Source: Buchnera aphidicola (Muscaphis stroyani)
GTDB taxonomy: Bacteria > Pseudomonadota > Gammaproteobacteria > Enterobacterales > Enterobacteriaceae
DNA length: 64,000 bases
Assembly (NCBI RefSeq): GCF_005080865.1
Contig: NZ_CP034861.1
Span: 434,001 to 498,000 of the forward strand
Reading direction: 5' to 3'
Part shown: positions 10,897-21,684 of the stretch, one piece after another
Layout of the letters: the number at the start of each line of letters is the position of its first letter
Position numbering within the stretch: the stretch's first letter is position 1
The notes under the pieces: model-generated
The model's database searches: none
The model's input: the letters and a program-made list of their open reading frames with translations, nothing else
Told to the model about the DNA's origin: nothing
Program-made: the position numbers and the translations under genes

Positions 10897-12297
10897 TCAT
10901 CTTATTTTCCAATGAGGAAAATATTGACGAATTAAAGAATAGAGATCTTTTTCAAAAGACTGTTGATGTTCAGAAAACATGTTTTTTTTATTGCTAATAT
11001 TTTCTACAATCATTCCGGCTCCAACCGTTAGATTGCTCAATAAATCTATAAAAATCATGCTTCCTGTAATTCTATTTTTTTTATATGAATCAAACATCAT
11101 TAGTTCATTAAATTCTACTTTAATTCGACCGATACTATTTAATGAAAGAGAATCGGTATTATTTGGAGTTAAAGTATTAATTTCTATTTTATATAAAATT
11201 TCTTTTATGCGCACTCTCGTTTTTTTATTAGATGATTTTACATAAAATGCTTGTCCTTTAAATAAATTGTTCTCACTCATCCAAACCACATCGACAATTG
11301 CTTCTTGACACGGTTTTAAAGGAGAATCAAAATTTACAAACAAATCTCCTCTGCTAATGTCTATTTCATCCTTTAATACTATTGTAATTGATTGGCCAGA
11401 TTCTGATTTTTGTATATCTTCATTAAAAACTACAATGCGAGAAATAAATGAATTAATATTAATTGGAAGTATTTTAACTTTTTGTCCCACATAAACATCA
11501 CCTGAAACTAAAGTTCCAGAGTATCCACGAAATTCTGAATTAGGACGATTTATATATTGAACTGGAAATCTCATTTCTTTTAAATTTTCAGTATTTTTAA
11601 TGTTAATCGTTTCTAAAATCTTTAATAATGTATGTCCATTATACCAGGGCATAAAATTATTTTTAAAAACAATATTTTCTCCAACAAGAGCAGATATAGG
11701 AACAAAAAAAATTTTAAGATCATTATTAAATTGTTTAGCAAAATCAAGAAATTTATTTTTAATATCTATAAATATTTTTTCTTTATAATTAACTAAATCC
11801 ATTTTATTAACAGCAACAATTAAATATTTAATTCCTAGCAATATAGAAATAAAGCTATGTCGATAAGTTTGTTCCAATAATCCTTTTGTAACGTCTACTA
11901 ATAAAATAGAAGCTTCACATGTTGAAGCTCCAGTTACCATATTACACGTATATTGTTTATGACCTGGAGTATCTGCAACAATAAATTTTCTTTTATTAGT
12001 GGAAAAATAACGATATGCTACATCTATGGTAATACCTTGCTCTCTTTCGTCATGCAATCCATCAACTAAAAGTGCAAAATCTATTACATCTCCTTGAGTA
12101 CCATGACGCTTACTATCATCTTTCAGCAAAGTTAATTGATCATCATAAATTTGTTGAGTATCATGTAATAATCGACCTATTAATGTGCTTTTACCATCAT
12201 CTACACTTCCGCATGTTAATAATTTTAATAAAGTTTTTTTTTGTTGAATATTTAACCAATTTTTAAATTTTTCTTTTTTGCTAATTATAGTATTCAT
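10897..12297 (-). CDS. cysN: Sulfate adenylyltransferase subunit 1 (GTPase)
   Basis: GTPase subunit of ATP sulfurylase; with CysD it makes APS from sulfate and ATP, driven by GTP hydrolysis. The 466-residue protein has an EF-Tu-like GTPase domain: P-loop GSVDDGKSTLIGR, DEREQGITIDVAYRYF switch region, G3 DTPGHKQYTCNM, and G4 NKMD. Beta-barrel domains follow, with FPVQYINRPNSEFRGYSG. Length is close to E. coli (475). It lies 18 bases after cysD and one base before cysC. Confidence 0.97.
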   Translation of the reverse strand: MNTIISKKEKFKNWLNIQQKKTLLKLLTCGSVDDGKSTLIGRLLHDTQQIYDDQLTLLKDDSKRHGTQGDVIDFALLVDGLHDEREQGITIDVAYRYFSTNKRKFIVADTPGHKQYTCNMVTGASTCEASILLVDVTKGLLEQTYRHSFISILLGIKYLIVAVNKMDLVNYKEKIFIDIKNKFLDFAKQFNNDLKIFFVPISALVGENIVFKNNFMPWYNGHTLLKILETINIKNTENLKEMRFPVQYINRPNSEFRGYSGTLVSGDVYVGQKVKILPININSFISRIVVFNEDIQKSESGQSITIVLKDEIDISRGDLFVNFDSPLKPCQEAIVDVVWMSENNLFKGQAFYVKSSNKKTRVRIKEILYKIEINTLTPNNTDSLSLNSIGRIKVEFNELMMFDSYKKNRITGSMIFIDLLSNLTVGAGMIVENISNKKNMFSEHQQSFEKDLYSLIRQYFPHWKIR

Positions 12298-12315
12298 TTT
12301 TTATACATCCATTTT

Positions 12316-13224
12316 TTAAAAATAACCTTTTTTCTTCTTAAATTCCATTGAATTTTTATGATCATAATCAATTGCTCTTCCAGTGCGTTCACTCTTTTTT
12401 GTAACTAATATTTCTTCTATTATTTCCATTAAACTTACAGCTTTTGACTCAACAGCACTAGTTAATGGCCAGCAACCAAGAGTTCGGAAACGAACCATTT
12501 TTTTTTCTATTATTTCATCAGGTTGAATATTAATTCGGTTATCATTAATCATTAATAACATTCCTTTTCTATTTAATACTGGACGCATATCAGCAAAATA
12601 AAGAGAAACAATTTCAATGTTTTCTAAAAAAATATATTGCCAAATGTCTATTTCAGTCCAATTAGAAAGAGGAAAAACACGAATATTTTCACCTTTATTA
12701 ATTTGACCATTATAATTCCACCATAATTCTGGACGTTGTTTTTTTGGATTCCATTGGTTGAATGAGTCACGAAAAGAATAAATACGCTCCTTAGATCGAG
12801 ACTTTTCTTCATCTCTTCTTGCCCCTCCAAAAGCTGAGTCAAATTGATATTTATTTATTGCATCTTTTAATCCTTCCGTTTTCATCACATCAGTATATTT
12901 ATCAATACTATGTAAAAATGGGTTTAAACCAAGTAACTTTCCTTTTTTATTTGAATGAATAATTAAATTTATTTTAGATGATTTAACGATTCGATCTCTA
13001 AACAAATACATTTCTTTAAATTTCCATCCAGTATCAATATGTAATAAAGGAAAAGGTATACGTCCAGGATAAAAAGCTTTTTTAGCGAGATGCAACATTA
13101 CTGAAGAATCTTTACCAATAGAATATAACATTACTGGATTTTCAAAATCTGACATTGCTTCACGAATAATATAAATACTTTCAGATTCTAATTGATTTAA
13201 ATGATTATTATTTCTTTTAAACAT
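12316..13224 (-). CDS. cysD: Sulfate adenylyltransferase subunit 2
   Basis: Catalytic ATP-pyrophosphatase subunit of ATP sulfurylase, forming APS with CysN. The PP-loop motif [14 protein letters not shown] is near residue 35. HIDTGWKF, the [14 protein letters not shown] block and [11 protein letters not shown] are all present. The start is set at ATG 13224, which has GGAG about 9 bases upstream and gives 302 residues, the same as E. coli. The frame is also open to a TTG at 13239, but that would consume the ribosome binding site. The start overlaps the 3' end of cysG by 8 bases, which suggests translational coupling. Confidence 0.95.
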   Translation of the reverse strand: MFKRNNNHLNQLESESIYIIREAMSDFENPVMLYSIGKDSSVMLHLAKKAFYPGRIPFPLLHIDTGWKFKEMYLFRDRIVKSSKINLIIHSNKKGKLLGLNPFLHSIDKYTDVMKTEGLKDAINKYQFDSAFGGARRDEEKSRSKERIYSFRDSFNQWNPKKQRPELWWNYNGQINKGENIRVFPLSNWTEIDIWQYIFLENIEIVSLYFADMRPVLNRKGMLLMINDNRINIQPDEIIEKKMVRFRTLGCWPLTSAVESKAVSLMEIIEEILVTKKSERTGRAIDYDHKNSMEFKKKKGYF

Positions 13225-14659
13225 TCTTTTTTTCTCCAATTAAATTTACTATAGAAGATGCATTATTTGTATTATCTAAAAATTTATTTGTATGAAACCA
13301 TTTTAATTTTTTATGTAACAATACAACATCTCCAATGATTAACAAAGATGGACTATTTGCAAATTTAATTATTTTTTCAAGATTATCTAATCTTTCAATA
13401 ATCACGTTTTGATTTGAAGTTGTTCCTTGAGAAACAATAGCTACTGGCGTATCTTTTGATCTATTGTGGAAAATAAGTTTTTTAGAAATATCTCCAACTT
13501 TTGACTTACCCATGTACACTACTAATGTGTAAGAGGAATCAGATAAAATAGACCAATTATTTGACATACCATGAATACATTTATGCCCTGTAATAAATAT
13601 TACGCCTTGTGCGTATTTTCGATGGGTTAATGGAATTCCAGTATAAGCGGCAATTCCAATAGCTGCAGTGATACCTGGAATTACTTGAAATTTAACACCT
13701 GCTTTTTTTGCTGCTTCTATTTCTTCTCCTCCACGTCCAAAGATGAATGAATCTCCACCTTTTAAACGAACTACTTTTTTTCCTTTTTTAGCTAAAGATA
13801 TTAAAATTTCAATAATTTTTTTTTGAGTAATATGTTTGAAACCAAATTTTTTCCCTACATATATTTTTTTTGCATCTCGACGGATTAATTCTAAAGTATT
13901 TTTAGAAACTAAATTATCGTATAATACAACATCTGCTTGCTGTAATACTTGAAGCCCTCTTAAAGTCAATAATCCACTGTCACCAGGACCTGCTCCAACT
14001 AAAATAATTTCACCTGTTAAAAAAAGAGATTTATCTTTAATTAATTTTTTTAAAAAATCTATTGCTTTTTTTTCATTATTGTTAATAATATATTCAACAA
14101 AAACGCTTTTAAATAATCTTTCCCAAAAATGACGTCTTTCATCCAAATTAATAAAATTTTTTTTTACTATAGACCTATAATCACCTGCAATTTTTGCAAC
14201 TAAACCTAATCGAATAGGAAGAATTGATTCTATTTTTTCTCTTAATAAACGTATTAATACTGGAGCAGTTCCTGAAGAAGAAATAGAAATAACTATAGGA
14301 GACCGATTTACAATAGAAGGAAAAATAAAAGAACATTTTTTCTTATCATCAACAACATTAACCAGTAAAGAACGATCATTACATAATTGAAATATTTTTT
14401 TATTAAAATCTTTATCATTCGTAGCAACAATAACTAAAAATACTTTATTTAAATAAATATTTTTAAACTCTTTAGAAATCCAATTTATTTTTTTTTGGTC
14501 TAATAAAATCTTAATTTCTAAACATATTTCTTTTGAAATAATATTTACTATAGCTTTAGCTTGAAGTAAAAGCATTATTTTATGAAAAGCAACTTCTCCA
14601 GCTCCAATAACCAATACATTTTTAGATTTTAAATCTACAAAAATAGGAAGATAATTCAC
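13217..14659 (-). CDS. cysG: Siroheme synthase CysG (trifunctional)
   Basis: Makes siroheme, the prosthetic group of sulfite reductase, from uroporphyrinogen III by methylation, dehydrogenation and iron insertion. The N-terminal third has the NAD-binding dehydrogenase/ferrochelatase fold ([13 protein letters not shown] near residue 16, [20 protein letters not shown]). The rest is the uroporphyrinogen methyltransferase domain: [52 protein letters not shown]. At 480 residues it is full length (E. coli 457). Here it lies between cysH and cysD; in E. coli it is in the distant nir operon. It supplies the cofactor of CysI encoded in the same run. Confidence 0.96.
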   Translation of the reverse strand: MNYLPIFVDLKSKNVLVIGAGEVAFHKIMLLLQAKAIVNIISKEICLEIKILLDQKKINWISKEFKNIYLNKVFLVIVATNDKDFNKKIFQLCNDRSLLVNVVDDKKKCSFIFPSIVNRSPIVISISSSGTAPVLIRLLREKIESILPIRLGLVAKIAGDYRSIVKKNFINLDERRHFWERLFKSVFVEYIINNNEKKAIDFLKKLIKDKSLFLTGEIILVGAGPGDSGLLTLRGLQVLQQADVVLYDNLVSKNTLELIRRDAKKIYVGKKFGFKHITQKKIIEILISLAKKGKKVVRLKGGDSFIFGRGGEEIEAAKKAGVKFQVIPGITAAIGIAAYTGIPLTHRKYAQGVIFITGHKCIHGMSNNWSILSDSSYTLVVYMGKSKVGDISKKLIFHNRSKDTPVAIVSQGTTSNQNVIIERLDNLEKIIKFANSPSLLIIGDVVLLHKKLKWFHTNKFLDNTNNASSIVNLIGEKKNV

Positions 14660-14825
14660 ATTTACCTGTTCTTAAAATAAACTAATATTTTTAAAAAACG
14701 TATTTTTTCGTTAGATAATAATTTAATTATCTTTCATTTAGATGTATAAAAAATTCATGAAGTTGTTATGTAATATATAATTTTAAAAAATTATTCATAA
14801 AAAATGTTTCAAAAAACTTTTTAAG

Positions 14826-15554
14826 TTAATTTTTATGTAAACCACATTCTCTTTTTAATCCAAAAAAACGAGTTTCTTCTTCTGACATACCTGGTTTTAA
14901 TTTTGAAGTCGTGTGAATATCCCCAACAGATATGTATCCATGTTTCCATAAAGGATGATAATTTAAATTATTATCTATTAAATATTTATGTATTTTTTTA
15001 GAAGACCAATCTAAAATTGGAAACACTTTAAAAACTTTTTTTTGAATGGATAAATAAGGTAAATCACTGCGACTTTTTGATTGCTCGCGACGCAGTCCTG
15101 AAAACCATGTTTGTACTGATAATTTTTTTATAGCAGCACGCATTGGTTTTACTTTATTTAAAGTATTATATAAATCTATTCCTTTTATCCCTTTTTCCCA
15201 CAATTTTCCATATCGAGCTTCTTGCCAAGCAGAAGAAAGTTTTGGCCGAAATACTTTTAAATTAAGATTTAATTTTTTTCTTAAAAAATCAATAAAATGA
15301 TAAGTTTCGGGAAATAAATATCCAGTATCAATTAACACAACAGGAAGATTAGGTTTTTGAAGAGTCATAAGATGTAACAAAACACATGATTGAATTCCAA
15401 AACTAGATGAAAGAATATGTGTAGCAGGAAGATTTTTTAATGACCATGAAATTCGTTGTTCTGCAGAATAATCATTTAATAACAAATTGTACTCAGATAA
15501 CATTTGTTTTTCAGGATCTGAAATATTAATATCATTAAGATTTAATTTAACCAT
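14826..15554 (-). CDS. cysH: Phosphoadenosine phosphosulfate reductase
   Basis: Reduces PAPS to sulfite and adenosine 3',5'-bisphosphate with thioredoxin. The 242-residue protein has the PP-loop-like [39 protein letters not shown] and a C terminus with the active cysteine in RECGLH, typical of PAPS (not APS) reductases because the extra iron-sulfur cysteine pair is lacking. It is 15 bases downstream of cysI. A 166-base gap without features separates it from cysG. Confidence 0.96.
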   Translation of the reverse strand: MVKLNLNDINISDPEKQMLSEYNLLLNDYSAEQRISWSLKNLPATHILSSSFGIQSCVLLHLMTLQKPNLPVVLIDTGYLFPETYHFIDFLRKKLNLNLKVFRPKLSSAWQEARYGKLWEKGIKGIDLYNTLNKVKPMRAAIKKLSVQTWFSGLRREQSKSRSDLPYLSIQKKVFKVFPILDWSSKKIHKYLIDNNLNYHPLWKHGYISVGDIHTTSKLKPGMSEEETRFFGLKRECGLHKN

Positions 15555-15569
15555 TTTAGTTTTTCTCGA

Positions 15570-17279
15570 TTAGCTCCAAAAATCATGAATAGGATTGATT
15601 ACTTCATTTACAATTTTTTTTCGAAGAACAAAATCACCAAAATCTTCTTCTTTTTTTCGTTCGTTTGCCCAAGTTTTTATTAAATCTTCTAAATGCACTA
15701 ATATTTCTTGAGTTGTAACATTTTCTTTATAAATTTTAGGAATTCTATTTCCAATTTTATTTCCACCTATATATAAATTATATCGATTCATTGATTTTCC
15801 AATTAAGCCTATTTCTGCTAATAAAGATCTCCCGCATCCATTAGAACACCCAGAAATTCTAAAAACTATTGATTCTTTTTCTACATTGTACTTTGACATA
15901 ATAATTTCTAATTGAAAAATAAAAAATGACAGTACACGTTCAGCCTCTGCCATTGCTAAAGGGCAAGTTGGAAAAGAAACACAAGCCATAGAATTTTCAC
16001 GTAATTTACTAATTTTTCTTATTAGTCCATGCGATATTGCAATATTTTCTATAAAATCTTTTTTTTGTTCAGATATTTCAGAAATTACTATATTTTGATT
16101 AGAGGTTAATCGGAAATTTCCTGTATGAAAACTTGCTATTTTTGATAATCCTGATTTTAAAAGTGTCTTTTCATCATCATAAATACGTCCATTTGGAATG
16201 AATAATGTTAAATTCCAATAATTGTCAATACCTTTCATCCATCCAAATCTATCTCCACGACTAATAAAATGATAAGAACGAACAGATTTAAATTTCGCTT
16301 TAGCTCGACGTTCAACTTCTAATTTAAAACCATCTAAACCCATATTATTGATAGTATATCTAGTCTTTGCATTTTTTCGATCAATTCGATTACCCCAATC
16401 GCGCTGAGTAGTTACAATAGCTTCTGCAAAGACTAAAGTTTTATCTGCTGAAACATATCCTATTTCTGTTGCAGGAAAAGGCCATGTTGACTTATTTCTA
16501 TGTTCAATTGATAACCCACCGCCAACTAATATGTTAAAACCCACAATTTTTTGATTATTGGTGATAGCTATAAAGTTCATATCATTTGCATATAAATCTA
16601 CATCATTATAAGGAGGAACTACTACTGTTGTTTTAAATTTTCTTGGTAAATAACTTTTACCTAAAATAGGTTCATGATCTGGCGTAGTAACTTTTTTTTG
16701 ATCAAGCCAAATTTCTGCATATGCTTTAGTTTTAGGCAATAGTAATTCTGAAATTTTTTTTGCCCATTGATAAGATTCTTTATGAATTAAAGATTCCATA
16801 GGATTAGAAGTACAAAGGACGTTTCTATTGACATCATTAGCTGTTCCTAATGAATCTAGTCCTATTTCAAATAGCATTTTATGTGCATCTTTTAAATCAC
16901 CTTTTAAAATTCCATGGAATTGAAAAGTTTGACGATTAGTTAATCTAATTGTTCCATAAAGTGTATTTTTGCTAGCAAAAGAATCTATTTTAATCCATTT
17001 TTTTGCTTTTATAATTCCTCCTGGCAAACGACATCTTAACATCATAGCATGACGAGGTTCTAATTTCTGCAAATTACGCTCTGAACGTAAATCACGATCA
17101 TCTTGTTGATACATTCCATGAAATCGAATAAGTGAAAAATTATCCCCACTGAATCCATTCGTAATTTTATTCTTTAAATCTTCAACAATAGTTCCACGAA
17201 GATAGTTGCTGTCTTTCTTAATTCGTTCTGCTTCAGTAGATATTTTTTCTAAATTCGATTTTTTAAAATCTTTTTTCAT
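15570..17279 (-). CDS. cysI: Sulfite reductase hemoprotein beta-component
   Basis: Reduces sulfite to sulfide with six electrons delivered by CysJ, using a coupled [4Fe-4S] cluster and siroheme. The four cluster cysteines are visible in two motifs near the C terminus, [17 protein letters not shown] and [15 protein letters not shown], both conserved. The repeated nitrite/sulfite reductase ferredoxin-like half-domains are recognisable ([23 protein letters not shown]). Length is 569, against 570 in E. coli. Its start overlaps the cysJ stop by one base (TAATG), so the two are translationally coupled. Confidence 0.97.
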   Translation of the reverse strand: MKKDFKKSNLEKISTEAERIKKDSNYLRGTIVEDLKNKITNGFSGDNFSLIRFHGMYQQDDRDLRSERNLQKLEPRHAMMLRCRLPGGIIKAKKWIKIDSFASKNTLYGTIRLTNRQTFQFHGILKGDLKDAHKMLFEIGLDSLGTANDVNRNVLCTSNPMESLIHKESYQWAKKISELLLPKTKAYAEIWLDQKKVTTPDHEPILGKSYLPRKFKTTVVVPPYNDVDLYANDMNFIAITNNQKIVGFNILVGGGLSIEHRNKSTWPFPATEIGYVSADKTLVFAEAIVTTQRDWGNRIDRKNAKTRYTINNMGLDGFKLEVERRAKAKFKSVRSYHFISRGDRFGWMKGIDNYWNLTLFIPNGRIYDDEKTLLKSGLSKIASFHTGNFRLTSNQNIVISEISEQKKDFIENIAISHGLIRKISKLRENSMACVSFPTCPLAMAEAERVLSFFIFQLEIIMSKYNVEKESIVFRISGCSNGCGRSLLAEIGLIGKSMNRYNLYIGGNKIGNRIPKIYKENVTTQEILVHLEDLIKTWANERKKEEDFGDFVLRKKIVNEVINPIHDFWS

Positions 17280-19078
17280 TAATATACATCTCTTTGATAA
17301 CGTCGATTTTCACGCAATTCATTTAAAAATTCCTCAGAATTTTCAAGATTCATATTACTATTCTGATTAATAATATTTATTAACATCTTCTCTACATCTT
17401 TAGCCATTTTAGCAGCATTACCACAAACATAAATTTGAGCTCCTTCTTGTATCCAAGACCATATTTCTTTGCTTTTTTCTTTCATTTTGTCTTGTACATA
17501 TATTTTATTCTTTTGATCTTTCGACCAGGCTAAATCAATCTTAGTAAGCAGTTGTTTCTTTAAATATTTCTGCCATTCCAATTGATATAAAAAATCTTCT
17601 GTAAAATTAGGATTTCCAAAAAAAAGCCAATTTTTTCCTCTAGATCCATCATTATCTCTTTGTTGCATAAAGGCTCGAAACGGAGCAATTCCAGTTCCTG
17701 AACCAATCATAATAATAGGTGTATCTTTATCCACAGGAAGCCTAAAATTATTATTAGATTCAATAAAAATATTTATTTTATCATCCATTTTTAAAAATTG
17801 TGATAAATAACTAGAAGCGCCTCCAAAATGCATAACACCAGAAAACATTTTTTTAACTAATCCGACTGTAATGTGTATTTCATCATTCTCTTCAGCTTGA
17901 GATGAAGATATGGAGTACAGTCGAGGAGTTAAAGGACGCAAAATACTGACAAATTTTCCAGGATTTATTGGAGATGGATGATCATATATCATGTTTACTA
18001 AAGGAGTCGTAGCAACATACTTTTTTAAATCTTTTTCATTAGAGATTATTTTTTTTAAATACATATTGTTTGTAAAAATAGCATATTTTCTGACAATTTC
18101 TTTTGTATTAACAGTTAACTCATAACTTTTTAAAAGAGCATCAAAGATGTTAAAAGTATTTTTTTTAATTTGAATTGTATCGGTTTTTTTTATAGATAGA
18201 CATTTAAGTATCTTTTTTACCAAGTTGACATCATTTTTATACCAAATTCCAATTGCATCTCCAGGATGGTATTGTATTTTTAAAGTGCTAATATCAATTT
18301 CAATATGATAGATATCTTTAGTAGAATTACGTCCAGTAATTTTCTGACTATTTAACACAATTGCTGAAGCTGGTTTCATCTTTGTATAAACAGATGGTAA
18401 TTTTTTTAATGTATTTTTTCTTTCTAAAAACGATGAAGAAGAATCCCATTGATTAATTTGATTAATAGAAGTGAACAAATTATACGACCATTTTTTATAA
18501 ATATCCTCGTACTCAATATCTGCGTCTACTCGATCAATTAAACTTTTAGCACCCAGATCTCTAAATCTTTTATCGAAATCTTTACCTGATTGACAAAAAA
18601 AATTATAAGAAACGTCTCCTAAACCAAAAACACTATAATTTAATTTGTTTAATTTAGGAGCTTTTTTCGACATTATAAATTTATAAAAAGATAAAGCTTC
18701 TTCTGGAGGTTCTCCTTCTCCTTGAGTGGAAATAATTAAAATTAATATTTTTTCTTCATTTATTTTTTTAAAATTGTAATCAGAAATATTAACCAAATTA
18801 ACATTTTTTTCTTTATCTTTTAAATATCTACTAAGACGCTGAGACAATAATTTAGAGTTACCAGTTTGAGAAGCATATAATATAGTAATTATATTATTTG
18901 ATTTTGATTCGTTTAACTCAGATATTAATTCAGTATGTTTTTGATTAGCCGCTTTCCAGAAATAACCAGAAAGCCAAGCTAATTCTATTTTAGAACAAGT
19001 TTTTTCTAGTTTTTTTAAGTTTTTTAATTGTTCTGTGTTTAATGGAAGTAAATTGTTATATAAATTCTGATTGTTCAT
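17279..19078 (-). CDS. cysJ: Sulfite reductase flavoprotein alpha-component
   Basis: Carries electrons from NADPH through FAD and FMN to CysI. The 599-residue protein (E. coli 599) has an N-terminal flavodoxin domain ([44 protein letters not shown]), an FAD domain with RLYSISSS and the [20 protein letters not shown] region, and an NADPH domain with [19 protein letters not shown] and [14 protein letters not shown]. It is the first gene of the leftward run. The operon promoter must lie in the 700-base spacer to its right, which also contains a conspicuous inverted repeat at 19111-19145. Confidence 0.97.
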   Translation of the reverse strand: MNNQNLYNNLLPLNTEQLKNLKKLEKTCSKIELAWLSGYFWKAANQKHTELISELNESKSNNIITILYASQTGNSKLLSQRLSRYLKDKEKNVNLVNISDYNFKKINEEKILILIISTQGEGEPPEEALSFYKFIMSKKAPKLNKLNYSVFGLGDVSYNFFCQSGKDFDKRFRDLGAKSLIDRVDADIEYEDIYKKWSYNLFTSINQINQWDSSSSFLERKNTLKKLPSVYTKMKPASAIVLNSQKITGRNSTKDIYHIEIDISTLKIQYHPGDAIGIWYKNDVNLVKKILKCLSIKKTDTIQIKKNTFNIFDALLKSYELTVNTKEIVRKYAIFTNNMYLKKIISNEKDLKKYVATTPLVNMIYDHPSPINPGKFVSILRPLTPRLYSISSSQAEENDEIHITVGLVKKMFSGVMHFGGASSYLSQFLKMDDKINIFIESNNNFRLPVDKDTPIIMIGSGTGIAPFRAFMQQRDNDGSRGKNWLFFGNPNFTEDFLYQLEWQKYLKKQLLTKIDLAWSKDQKNKIYVQDKMKEKSKEIWSWIQEGAQIYVCGNAAKMAKDVEKMLINIINQNSNMNLENSEEFLNELRENRRYQRDVY

Positions 19079-19775
19079 TATACTAAATACCTAAATTACA
19101 TCATTCCAACATAGCAGATGTAAAAATATCTATTTCATCTGCTATCTGATTATAAAATTAAATTACTTGAAAATAATTATTTATTATCCAATTCTATTAA
19201 TTTTTTATATATTTATAAAAAATTAAGTAAAATTAATGATAGCCATACTTTTTACATAATTTTTATTAAAGTAACATTTTTAATTTTATTTAATAAATAT
19301 ATTAAATAGTAATAAAAATAAAAAATTAATTATAAATTCAAATATGTTTTTAGCTTTTTAATTAAAAAATACACTGAGAAAAACTTTATAAGTTTAATAT
19401 GATTAATTGAATGACTAGAAAATAAGTAATCTAAAAATAATTGATGTTTTAGCAGATGCATTTTCTAATTTATATATTAGAAAAATAGGAGATATGTCAC
19501 ATGTAAGAAATTATGCACTTAAGTTATTTACATAATAAAAAATTAAATATAGATTGATCTAATTATTTGAAAATAAAATAAGTGTAAAAAATTTTAAAAT
19601 AACATTATTTAACTAATTGATAACTTTTTAAAAAATAATTTATAAAATTTATTTAATTATATAAAATAAAGTATATCAAGATATTTAAATCTAAAAAAAT
19701 AAAAAATTTTTATTTTTTTATTTGTAAGTTTAAAATACAATTTTACATTAAAAAATATAAAAACAGGTTTTGAAT
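19079..19775. other. Divergent intergenic region cysJ / dsbA
   Basis: About 700 bases without a supportable coding frame. It must hold promoters for the leftward cys run and rightward dsbA. Apart from the inverted repeat at 19111-19145 and the repeat core at 19450-19458, I see only low-complexity AT sequence. In such a background -10-like hexamers occur too often to be trusted. Confidence 0.6.
19111..19145 (-). promoter_or_regulatory. Perfect 10-bp inverted repeat upstream of cysJ
   Basis: Arms ATAGCAGATG (19111-19120) and CATCTGCTAT (19136-19145) are perfectly complementary around a 15-base loop, starting 33 bases upstream of the cysJ start codon. Four of ten bases per arm are G or C in a region otherwise almost all AT. 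It could be a hairpin in the cys operon leader RNA or a protein-binding palindrome. The core TAGCAGATG recurs in direct orientation at 19450-19458. Function is not known. Confidence 0.5.
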
Positions 19776-20408
19776 ATGAAAAAAAAATTAATTATTTTCT
19801 CTATTATATTCTTGTCTTTTCAAGCTTTTTCTTATGAACTTTATAATAATGGAGAGTACTCTATATTAAATAAAAGTATGCCTCACACTTCAACGATAAT
19901 AAATTTTTTTTCGTTTTTTTGCCCATACTGTTATGAAATTGAAAAACAAAACAATATTAGAAATATCATAAAAAACAACATTGATGAAAAAATTGATATT
20001 AAAACTTATCATGTTGATTTTTTAGGTGGAAAGTTTAGTTATATATTGACAAAATCTTGGATTATAGCTCAACAAATGGGAATTGAAGAAAAAATTATAA
20101 TTCCTATTTTTAATGGAATTCAACAAACTCATCAAGTTAATGACATTAATGACATAAAAGAAATATTTAAAGAAAAAGCAGGAATTAACAATCAGACATA
20201 TCAAAAATTTTGGAATAGTTTTTCAATAAAAGTATTAATTCAAAAAAATAATCAAGAAATAAAAAAAATTAAATTAAAACATGTACCGACAACGATTATC
20301 AACGGAAAATACATAATAAACTATTCTAAATTAGAAGAAAATTTCAAATATAATTTTTCTGAAAATTATATTAATCTTATTAAATTTCTAATAAAAAAGC
20401 CAACATAA
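19776..20408 (+). CDS. dsbA: Thiol:disulfide interchange protein DsbA
   Basis: Periplasmic oxidoreductase that introduces disulfide bonds into exported proteins. The protein is 210 residues from ATG 19776, which has AGG 8 bases upstream (an in-frame TTG at 19770 is less likely). Residues 1 to about 19 form a Sec signal peptide (KKK then a hydrophobic stretch ending FSY). The thioredoxin-fold active site is CPYC at residues 49-52 (E. coli CPHC). The cis-proline loop is HVPTTIINGKY. In E. coli dsbA also lies just upstream of polA, with yihF and yihG between, both lost here. The partner DsbB is not in this window. Confidence 0.93.
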   Translation: MKKKLIIFSIIFLSFQAFSYELYNNGEYSILNKSMPHTSTIINFFSFFCPYCYEIEKQNNIRNIIKNNIDEKIDIKTYHVDFLGGKFSYILTKSWIIAQQMGIEEKIIIPIFNGIQQTHQVNDINDIKEIFKEKAGINNQTYQKFWNSFSIKVLIQKNNQEIKKIKLKHVPTTIINGKYIINYSKLEENFKYNFSENYINLIKFLIKKPT

Positions 20409-20770
20409 AATAAAAAATAATAAACTGTGTTATTTTGGATATATTTTAAAAAAAATTAATTATATAAAATAAATTTATTTTTTTGTGTTAAAATTATATC
20501 GTATACACATTAAATTATTAAATTAATTTAATCTTAAAATAACAAATTTTTTAAAAAATATTAATATTTTATAAAAATTATTAATAAAGTCTATATTTAA
20601 AAAAAATTTTATTAAATATATTTCAAACATCTAAAAGATATGTACTATGTGAATTATAAAGTCCTTATCATTGTTTGTATTATTAAAAATTTCAAACTCT
20701 TTCATAAAATATTTAATAAATTTTTAATAAAATAAAAAAATAAATAGATATAAAAAGTAAGACACTTATT
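20409..20770. other. Intergenic region dsbA / polA
   Basis: 362 bases of low-complexity AT-rich sequence at the place where E. coli has yihF and yihG. No coding remnant, RNA gene or convincing terminator is recognised. It probably contains the polA promoter. Confidence 0.5.
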
Positions 20771-21619
20771 ATGAAAAAAAAACCGGTTCTTATAATAGAT
20801 GGTAGTTTATATTTGTATCGTTCTTACTATGCATTTCCAAATCTCGTGAATATTGAAGGTCATCCTTACGGCGCAATATATGGGACGATTAAAACAATTT
20901 TTAATATTTTAAAACAATATCGTGAATCTAAAAAAATCATTATAATATTTGATTCTTCTCAAAAAACATTTAGAAACCAATTATTCAAAGAATATAAAAA
21001 AAATAGATTATCAATGCCTCACTCACTATATGTCCAAATTAATCCTCTCTTAATCGAGCTAAAAAAAATTGGAATAAAAACATTACAAATGCCAGGAGTA
21101 GAAGCTGATGATATTATTGGTAGTTTAGCTAAAAAATCCGAACTTCAAGGGGAGTACACGTTAATCGTTAGTTATGATAAAGATATGTTACAACTTGTAA
21201 CAAATAAAATTAATATACTTCATACTAAAAATAGATCAATTATCACACCCGATGCAATAAAAAATAAATATGGAATAAAACCTATAGAATTTATTGATTT
21301 TTTAGCTTTAATGGGAGATACTTCGGATAATATCCCAGGAATACCTGGAATTGGTAAAAAAATTTCATTATCTCTTCTAAAAAAATTTTCAAATATTAAA
21401 AATATTTATAACAATATTGAAAAGATACAACATTTATCATTAAGAAGCGCTAAATACATTTCTAATCAACTAAAAATATATAAAAAAAACGCTTTTTTAT
21501 CATACAAACTAGCAAAAATTAAATTAGATATAGCGACTAATATACGTTTAAAAGAAATAGAGTTAAATACAGTTTGTATGAAAAAATTTTATAGTTTTTT
21601 TAAAAAATGTAATTTCTAA
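20771..21619 (+). CDS. polA: DNA polymerase I, 5'-3' exonuclease domain only
   Basis: At 282 residues this corresponds only to the N-terminal 5' nuclease domain of E. coli Pol I (928 residues), which removes RNA primers and flaps. Metal-binding acidic residues are in LIIDGSLYLYRSYYA, the VEADDIIGSLAKK motif, SYDKDML and LMGDTSDNIPGIPGIGKK (helix-hairpin-helix). The 3'-5' exonuclease and polymerase domains are absent, and no trace follows before engB, 65 bases downstream. The dsbA-polA-engB context supports polA rather than the paralogue xni. I recall the same truncation in other Buchnera genomes, so it is probably an established functional form. The Spot 42 RNA gene found after polA in E. coli is absent. 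Confidence 0.92.
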   Translation: MKKKPVLIIDGSLYLYRSYYAFPNLVNIEGHPYGAIYGTIKTIFNILKQYRESKKIIIIFDSSQKTFRNQLFKEYKKNRLSMPHSLYVQINPLLIELKKIGIKTLQMPGVEADDIIGSLAKKSELQGEYTLIVSYDKDMLQLVTNKINILHTKNRSIITPDAIKNKYGIKPIEFIDFLALMGDTSDNIPGIPGIGKKISLSLLKKFSNIKNIYNNIEKIQHLSLRSAKYISNQLKIYKKNAFLSYKLAKIKLDIATNIRLKEIELNTVCMKKFYSFFKKCNF

Positions 21620-21684
21620 TAAGAAAAAAAGTTTTCATGTAAAAATACTAAAAAAATTTTATTAATTCTCACTTTATCATCTCT

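Noticed and set aside
13225..13239. A TTG start for cysD five codons upstream
   Set aside because: The GGAG ribosome binding site lies within those codons and ATG 13224 gives the exact E. coli length.
21620..21684. Spot 42 RNA (spf) between polA and engB
   Set aside because: The 65-base gap is too short and shows no match to the conserved Spot 42 segments or a terminator.
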